A stretch of DNA of 5,140 bases from Nonlabens sp. Lineage in GTDB: Bacteria > Bacteroidota > Bacteroidia > Flavobacteriales > Flavobacteriaceae. A program made the position numbers and the translations under genes. The DNA lies in NCBI GenBank assembly GCA_030731685.1, contig JANQTO010000174.1, forward strand, positions 1 to 5,140, given 5' to 3'. Each line of letters opens with the position of its first letter. Position 1 is the first letter of the stretch. Positions 1-3,252 of this stretch are shown here, in pieces. The notes below the pieces were generated by a model that searched no databases, had not been told where the DNA came from, and saw nothing but the letters and a program-made list of their open reading frames with translations.

Positions 1-107
1 TAATAATTGCAACCATTGTCTCAATCGTAATTGCATTATTTTCAGGTGTAATTCCCGCCATTAAAGCATCCAGGCTCGACCCTATTGAGGCGTTGCGCTA
101 TGAGTAA
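1..107 (+). CDS. ABC transporter permease, MacB/FtsX type, C-terminal fragment
   Basis: This is the 3' end of a gene that begins before the window. Reading from base 3 gives 34 residues and a TAA stop at 105-107. The fragment starts with a hydrophobic stretch (IIATIVSIVIALFSGVIPA), which is the last transmembrane helix. It then runs into the short cytoplasmic tail KASRLDPIEALRYE. The pattern G-x-x-PA-x-x-AS-x-LDP-x-EALRYE is the usual C-terminus of FtsX/MacB-like permeases, the inner-membrane subunits of ABC systems such as MacB, LolC/LolE and their relatives. Family identity is therefore well supported, but substrate and subfamily cannot be told from this fragment. Its stop codon overlaps the start of the alkyltransferase gene, which suggests a shared transcript. 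Confidence 0.85.
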   Translation, partial: IIATIVSIVIALFSGVIPAIKASRLDPIEALRYE

Positions 108-630
108 CATTTTTGTTCAGGAATACAATTCTCCAGCAGGTATTTTACTAATAGGTGTTTACAAAAATTCCTGTTGTTTGTGCGACTGGAAACATCGGAA
201 CCAACGCTCATCTATTGATAGTCGCATTCAAGAATTTACGTCTGCAACTTATATTAACGAAGTGCACAAACTTCATAAACAAATATCAAATCAGTTAGAT
301 TCTTATTTTGTTGGAACTTTACAAGAATTTACCATCGAGTTGCTCTTTTGCGGGTCTTCATTCCAACAAAGCGTTTGGGAGGTATTGTGTAAGATACCTT
401 ATGGTGAAGTAATTTCATATAGTTCGCTTTCGCGAAAGCTTAACAACCCCAAAGCTATCCGTGCTGTAGCCAGCGCAAATGGTTCTAACGCACTTTCCAT
501 ACTGGTTCCTTGTCATCGTGTTATAGGTCATAACGGAGCGCTTACAGGTTATGCAGGTGGTTTGGTTGCAAAAGAAAAGCTCCTTAAAATTGAAGGAGCT
601 TTATGGAATGGACAGCAAAAGCTATTTTAA
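100..630 (+). CDS. ogt: Methylated-DNA--[protein]-cysteine S-methyltransferase (O6-alkylguanine-DNA alkyltransferase)
   Basis: This is a 176-residue suicide repair protein. It moves the alkyl group from O6-alkylguanine (and O4-alkylthymine) in DNA to its own cysteine, in the cytoplasm. The active site PCHRVIG lies at residues 137-143, with acceptor Cys138. Other family landmarks are the helix-turn-helix entry IPYGEVISY (99-107, with Tyr107), the arginine-finger segment RAVASANGSN (121-130), and the C-terminal GYAGG-x5-KLLxxEGA (150-167, with Glu165 likely completing the Asn-His-Cys-Glu network). The length matches Ogt (171 residues in E. coli), and no Ada metal-binding domain is present. I chose ATG at 100 because it overlaps the upstream permease stop by 8 bases. 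An in-frame TTG at 85 would only add MRRCA. A GAGG lies 9 bases before the ATG but is inside conserved permease codons. One oddity is Ala131 after hinge residue Asn130, where relatives usually have Pro. Confidence 0.95.
   Translation: MSNIFVQEYNSPAGILLIGVYKNSCCLCDWKHRNQRSSIDSRIQEFTSATYINEVHKLHKQISNQLDSYFVGTLQEFTIELLFCGSSFQQSVWEVLCKIPYGEVISYSSLSRKLNNPKAIRAVASANGSNALSILVPCHRVIGHNGALTGYAGGLVAKEKLLKIEGALWNGQQKLF
571..602 (-). terminator. Probable intrinsic terminator of the DUF6495-like gene, inside the ogt 3' end
   Basis: The arms 576-585 (aaagctcctt) and 593-602 (aaggagcttt) form a perfect 10-bp inverted repeat around a 7-base loop. Read on the - strand, the hairpin is followed by a T-rich run (TTTTCTTTTG, counting the last stem bases). 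It lies 24 bases beyond the DUF6495-like stop codon, the right place to end that transcript. On the + strand there is no T tract after the hairpin, so it is not an obvious terminator for ogt. Part of the symmetry comes from conserved ogt codons (KLL..EGA), so chance cannot be excluded. Confidence 0.55.
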
Positions 631-1118
631 AGCTCCGTGTCTTTGCCTAGTTCAACGATATCTTCAAAGTATTGAAATAAGTTACCGTTTGTAATAACAG
701 CACCATTTTCTATAAGTTTAAACTTATCTATACCAGGATCGTTACTGTATTTTTTTGTCGCTGTAAAGAGCTTTACCTCTTCACTTAATAAATTGTTTTT
801 TAACCATTGGTAACCATCAGGAGTGGTGATATCTATTTCCTGCAAACCTACCATAATAGAAATAAGGTTCATCTCTTTTTCCTCCAGTTGAAATAGGTTC
901 ATGGTTTGCGGTGAGATATGTTCTAAAAACTGTGCTCTACCCAGAACACGTTCCCATACTAAATCTGAAAAAATATCTATTTCATCTTCGGCAACCTGCG
1001 GTTTGTTTTTTTTAATTTCTTCCCATTCTTCACCGGTGATAGATTGCGTAGCAAGGAAGGTAATAAATTCCTGATGCAGTTCTTTTAGTTGTTCTAGGGT
1101 TAGTCTTCTATATTTCAT
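627..1118 (-). CDS. DUF6495-like conserved flavobacterial protein of unknown function
   Basis: This is a 163-residue soluble acidic protein with no signal peptide, membrane helix or catalytic motif that I can recognise. From memory of flavobacterial proteins it resembles the DUF6495 family, which is found mainly in Bacteroidota and often lies near rplI. Family recognition here rests on overall pattern, not on a search. Visible features are an N-terminal basic start (MKYRRLT), an EFITFLATQSIT segment (17-28), EEW at 30-32, and the distinctive FSDLVWE block at 50-56. An LFQLEEKE stretch follows at 75-82. The start is ATG at 1116-1118, with no Shine-Dalgarno, as expected in this phylum. The stop overlaps the ogt stop by 4 bases on the opposite strand. 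It lies in the same direction as rplI but beyond that gene's terminator, and I find no clear promoter of its own, so its expression route is uncertain. No function should be assumed. Confidence 0.8.
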   Translation of the reverse strand: MKYRRLTLEQLKELHQEFITFLATQSITGEEWEEIKKNKPQVAEDEIDIFSDLVWERVLGRAQFLEHISPQTMNLFQLEEKEMNLISIMVGLQEIDITTPDGYQWLKNNLLSEEVKLFTATKKYSNDPGIDKFKLIENGAVITNGNLFQYFEDIVELGKDTEL

Positions 1119-1128
1119 AATATTCCAT

Positions 1129-1158
1129 AAAAAAGCCGCCTCAATAAATGAAACGGCT
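1129..1158 (-). terminator. Intrinsic terminator of the rpsF-rpsR-rplI operon
   Basis: On the - strand, agccgtttca (1158-1149) pairs with tgaggcggct (1143-1134) across a 5-base loop. That gives a 10-bp stem including two G-U wobbles, followed directly by a run of T (five after the stem, six with the last stem base). It lies 21 bases beyond the rplI stop codon and ends only 10 bases before the DUF6495-like start codon. It is a classic Rho-independent terminator, and the T run is only on the - strand side, which sets the direction. Confidence 0.88.
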
Positions 1159-1179
1159 CTGTAAAAATTTAATAATTGA

Positions 1180-1632
1180 TTATCCTTTTAAAGCTACTAT
1201 ATCAAAGCTAAGTGCTACGTTCACATCTCTGTGAAAACGTACGTTTGCTTCATATTGTCCTAAACGCTTAAGGCTACCACCAGCAATAGTGATGAATTTT
1301 TTATCAACTTCAATACCTTTTGCCGCAAGAGCATCTGATACATCGCCTGCATTTATAGATCCGAAGATTTTATCTCCTTCACCTGTTTTCGCAGCGATTT
1401 TAAGGTCTAGACCATTTAATTTGTCTGCTTGTTCCTGCGCAGCTTTAACAACAGATGCTTCTTTGTGAGCACGTTGCTTCAGTGTTTCGGCAAGTTGTTT
1501 CTTTGCTCCAGTAGTTGCCATAATAGCAAAACCTTGAGGTATAAGAAAGTTACGACCATATCCAGGCTTAACATTTACTACGTCGTCCGTAAATCCTACG
1601 TGTTCAACGTCTTTTTTAAGTATAAGTTCCAT
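1180..1632 (-). CDS. rplI: 50S ribosomal protein bL9
   Basis: This is 150 residues, matching the usual bL9 length (149 in E. coli). bL9 binds 23S rRNA near the base of the L1 stalk through its N-terminal domain and reaches away from the ribosome with its C-terminal domain. It affects reading-frame fidelity. The N-terminal RNA-binding block KPGYGRNFLIPQGFA is at residues 22-36. The lysine- and alanine-rich connecting helix spans roughly 41-74. The C-terminal domain starts around 78 with IAAKTGEGDKIFGSI (79-93). Residue 16 of the L9 signature is Asp, where Gly or Asn is usual in other bacteria. The gene is third in the operon, 14 bases after the rpsR stop, and no Shine-Dalgarno precedes its ATG (the leader is AT-rich). 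A strong terminator follows it. Confidence 0.98.
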   Translation of the reverse strand: MELILKKDVEHVGFTDDVVNVKPGYGRNFLIPQGFAIMATTGAKKQLAETLKQRAHKEASVVKAAQEQADKLNGLDLKIAAKTGEGDKIFGSINAGDVSDALAAKGIEVDKKFITIAGGSLKRLGQYEANVRFHRDVNVALSFDIVALKG

Positions 1633-1646
1633 AGTGTATCGTTTTC

Positions 1647-1946
1647 TTATTTAAGTAAATCTGCTACGTAAGGCATGATTGCAATGTGACGCGCACGTTT
1701 GATTGCCACAGCTACTTTACGCTGATATTTCAAAGATGTTCCAGTAAGACGGCGTGGCAACAATTTACCTTGTTCGTTTACAAATCCTAAAAGGAAATCT
1801 GGGTCTTTATAATCGATATATTTAATACCGCTTCTTTTGAAACGACAGTATTTTTTTCTATCTTGAGTTTCTATTTTAAGCGGGGAAAGGTAACGTACGT
1901 CGCCATCTTTCTTACCACCTCTTGCTTGTTGTTGTAATGTAGACAT
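1647..1946 (-). CDS. rpsR: 30S ribosomal protein bS18
   Basis: This is a 99-residue small-subunit protein that forms a heterodimer with bS6 and sits on the 30S platform. The core is unmistakable: [10 protein letters not shown] (31-40), IDYKDPDFL (44-52), and the basic helix block from [14 protein letters not shown] (63-76) through [13 protein letters not shown] (81-93). It is longer than E. coli bS18 (75 residues), mainly because of an extra N-terminal stretch of about 20 residues rich in Gly, Gln and Lys. Such extensions are common in Bacteroidota. In this phylum bS18, bS6 and bS21 are reported to hold the 3' end of 16S rRNA so that the anti-Shine-Dalgarno is not exposed. The start ATG is 3 bases after the rpsF stop, with no Shine-Dalgarno, so translation is probably coupled to rpsF. 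Confidence 0.98.
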   Translation of the reverse strand: MSTLQQQARGGKKDGDVRYLSPLKIETQDRKKYCRFKRSGIKYIDYKDPDFLLGFVNEQGKLLPRRLTGTSLKYQRKVAVAIKRARHIAIMPYVADLLK

Positions 1947-1949
1947 GTG

Positions 1950-2294
1950 TTAGGCTTTAGCTTGTTTAGACATTTTAACTCTTCTTTTCTCTGCCCACTC
2001 GATAGCGTACTTGTCAAGTTTTACAGTAAGGTAACGCATCACACGCTCATCACGACGGAATTCAACTTCGTAGTCGTTAATAACCTCACCTGGTGCAGTG
2101 AATTCAAAAAGCTGGTAAAAACCAGATTTTTTGTTCTCGATAGGGTACGCCATTTTTTTAAGGCCCCAGTCTTCTTTAGATACCATTTTGGCACCTCGCT
2201 CAGTAAGGAAATTTTCAAACTTCTTTACTGCTTCCTTTACCTGATCATCAGATAAAACGGGATTCAAAATGAAAACAGTTTCGTATTGATTCAT
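1950..2294 (-). CDS. rpsF: 30S ribosomal protein bS6
   Basis: This is a 114-residue protein that pairs with bS18 on the 30S platform during assembly and binds the central domain of 16S rRNA. Family landmarks are the first strand YETVFILNP (4-12), the conserved [12 protein letters not shown] (41-52), the strand GFYQLFEF (58-65), and [11 protein letters not shown] (80-90). A short basic tail ([11 protein letters not shown]) ends the protein. It is shorter than E. coli bS6 (131-135 residues) because it lacks that protein's long acidic C-terminal tail. The start is ATG at 2292-2294, preceded by AT-rich sequence (TTAAAAAATAACATAAT) with no Shine-Dalgarno. It is the first gene of the rpsF-rpsR-rplI operon, and a strong promoter match lies just upstream. 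Confidence 0.98.
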   Translation of the reverse strand: MNQYETVFILNPVLSDDQVKEAVKKFENFLTERGAKMVSKEDWGLKKMAYPIENKKSGFYQLFEFTAPGEVINDYEVEFRRDERVMRYLTVKLDKYAIEWAEKRRVKMSKQAKA

Positions 2295-2304
2295 ATTATG
2301 TTAT

Positions 2305-2410
2305 TTTTTAACGAGTGCAAAAGTAATCTTTTTCTTTTAATGACACAACAATATGACTTAATACAAAACAATTTAACTTCCTAGTAATTCACAAGTACAA
2401 TCGTTAAAAA
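2305..2410. repeat. Inverted pair of a 10-bp element in the divergent promoter region
   Basis: TCGTTAAAAA occurs on the + strand at 2401-2410 and on the - strand at 2314-2305, as a perfect 10-base inverted pair about 86 bases apart. The - strand copy covers the predicted rpsF transcription start. The + strand copy is about 30 bases upstream of the candidate -33 element of the response-regulator gene. It could be a shared operator, but the region is very AT-rich and a chance match is possible. Confidence 0.35.
2318..2351 (-). promoter_or_regulatory. Bacteroidota-type promoter of rpsF-rpsR-rplI
   Basis: On the - strand, the -7 element TACTTTTG (2325-2318) is an exact match to the phylum consensus TAnnTTTG. 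A TTG (2348-2346, itself the second of a TTGTTG pair reaching 2351) lies 20 nt upstream as the -33 element. Both sequence and spacing fit the primary sigma factor of Bacteroidota. Transcription would start near 2310-2313. The leader would then be only about 16-20 nt before the rpsF ATG, leaving no room for an S6:S18-binding leader structure. Confidence 0.85.
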
Positions 2411-2414
2411 CACG

Positions 2415-2429
2415 TTTAATTCGATTAAA
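2415..2429. repeat. Short dyad TTTAAT-tcg-ATTAAA upstream of the response-regulator gene
   Basis: Two 6-base arms (2415-2420 and 2424-2429) form a perfect inverted repeat around three bases. The dyad sits 11 bases upstream of the candidate -33 element, and its left arm lies in the CGTTTAA that repeats CGTTAAA at 2402. It may be an operator for the adjacent gene. The sequence is AT-rich, so support is limited. Confidence 0.3.
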
Positions 2430-2440
2430 GTACTATTTTA

Positions 2441-2472
2441 TTTGCATTTAATCAGAAAACAACTTATTATTG
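2441..2472 (+). promoter_or_regulatory. Candidate promoter of the LytTR response-regulator gene
   Basis: TTTG at 2441-2444 is followed after 20 nt by TATTATTG at 2465-2472, which differs from the Bacteroidota -7 consensus TAnnTTTG at one position. The 20-nt spacer equals that of the rpsF promoter on the other strand. Initiation would fall near 2478-2480, about 16-18 nt before the ATG. This is a weaker match than the rpsF promoter and is offered as the best candidate. Confidence 0.5.
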
Positions 2473-2495
2473 CCGTATAATTTAACACTTAATCG

Positions 2496-3197
2496 ATGCA
2501 CAACTTTATTTTAAACTGTTACGTAGTAGATGACTCTAGCATCCAAAGGCTTGCTATTGTTAAAATGATTGAGAATCATCCTAACCTTAAATTGGTTGGT
2601 GAATTTAGCAACGCTGTAGAAACTAAAGCTGCAATTAAAGATGCACAAGTAGACCTTATCTTCTTAGATATTGAGATGCCTATACTTACAGGCTTTGATT
2701 TATTAGATGATATTACTGAAAAGCCAGGTGTGATTTTTGTTACGGGTCAAACTAAGTATGCTTTTAAAGCATTTGATTATGCAGCGATAGATTACCTTCA
2801 AAAACCAATTAAGAAAGAACGTTTCCTTTATGCTGTGGAACGTGCCCTACTCGATTACAAACTTAGAACAGAGCTTGTAGAAGATCGTGGTGAATTCATC
2901 TTTGTTAAAAGCAACCTTAAAAAGCGGAAGGTATACTTAAAGGAACTTCATTATGTACAGGCTTTAGGTGATTATGTAAAACTAATAACCGACGAGGATA
3001 ACCTCGTTGTGCTTTCTACAATGAAATCATTTGAAAAGATACTACCTGCTGACCAGTTTTTACGCATTCACAAGTCTTACATTATAAACCTAACCAAGGT
3101 TGAAAATTACAATTCCAAAACAGTAGAGTTAGGAAAAGAGTCTTTACCACTAAGCCGTAATCGTAAAACAGATCTTGTGGAAGCGCTTGCTGTCTAA
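2496..3197 (+). CDS. LytTR-family response regulator transcription factor
   Basis: This 233-residue cytoplasmic regulator has two domains. The receiver domain (about 5-123) has the acidic pair Asp12-Asp13, phospho-acceptor Asp58 in LIFLDIEMP, Thr83 in the switch position (VIFVTGQ) and Lys103 in LQKPI, so all phosphorylation residues are intact. The LytTR DNA-binding domain (about 134-231) shows FIFVKSN..KRKVYL, LHYVQALGDYVKL (151-163), FLRIHKSYIINL (188-199) and LPLSRNRK (217-224), all typical of the family. In Bacteroidota such regulators usually pair with a LytS/YpdA-type histidine kinase, but none is next to this gene. It is divergent from rpsF and convergent with priA. ATG at 2496 is the natural start; it leaves only 8 residues before the first receiver strand and has no Shine-Dalgarno. 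Targets and signal cannot be read from the sequence. Confidence 0.93.
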   Translation: MHNFILNCYVVDDSSIQRLAIVKMIENHPNLKLVGEFSNAVETKAAIKDAQVDLIFLDIEMPILTGFDLLDDITEKPGVIFVTGQTKYAFKAFDYAAIDYLQKPIKKERFLYAVERALLDYKLRTELVEDRGEFIFVKSNLKKRKVYLKELHYVQALGDYVKLITDEDNLVVLSTMKSFEKILPADQFLRIHKSYIINLTKVENYNSKTVELGKESLPLSRNRKTDLVEALAV

Positions 3198-3220
3198 ATA
3201 AACTTGACCTTATATATGTT

Positions 3221-3250
3221 AAAATGCCACTTTTTTAAAGTGGCATTTTT
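3221..3250. terminator. Bidirectional intrinsic terminator between the response regulator and priA
   Basis: The arms 3221-3233 (aaaatgccacttt) and 3237-3249 (aaagtggcatttt) form a perfect 13-bp inverted repeat around a 3-base loop. A GC-containing core (tgccac/gtggca) is flanked by A and T runs, so both strands read a stem ending in a T run. It lies 23 bases past the regulator stop and 3 bases from the priA stop. It therefore probably ends both convergent transcripts. Confidence 0.92.
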
Positions 3251-3252
3251 AC

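Noticed and set aside
87..90. GAGG as a Shine-Dalgarno for ogt
   Set aside because: It lies in conserved permease codons (IEA), and Bacteroidota generally do not use Shine-Dalgarno pairing, so I do not treat it as a functional site.
85..102. TTG at 85 as the start of ogt
   Set aside because: It adds only MRRCA with no family similarity, and it lies deeper in the conserved permease tail. ATG at 100 gives a normal Ogt N-terminus.
1429..1671. Open frame on the + strand opposite rplI
   Set aside because: It is antisense to a certain ribosomal gene, its low-complexity Cys/Ser/Phe-rich translation resembles no protein, and it has no promoter. It is a shadow of rplI.
1947..2255. Open frame on the + strand opposite rpsF
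   Set aside because: It lies entirely within rpsF on the other strand, its translation is Phe/Leu-rich nonsense, and it has no regulatory signals.
2295..2317. S6:S18-binding leader RNA upstream of rpsF
   Set aside because: The predicted leader is under about 20 nt and AT-rich, with no hairpin or conserved loop of that motif.
2992..3007. Hairpin acgagg-ataa-cctcgt inside the response-regulator gene
   Set aside because: It is a short 6-bp stem within coding sequence, with no T tract and no relation to a gene boundary. It is probably chance.
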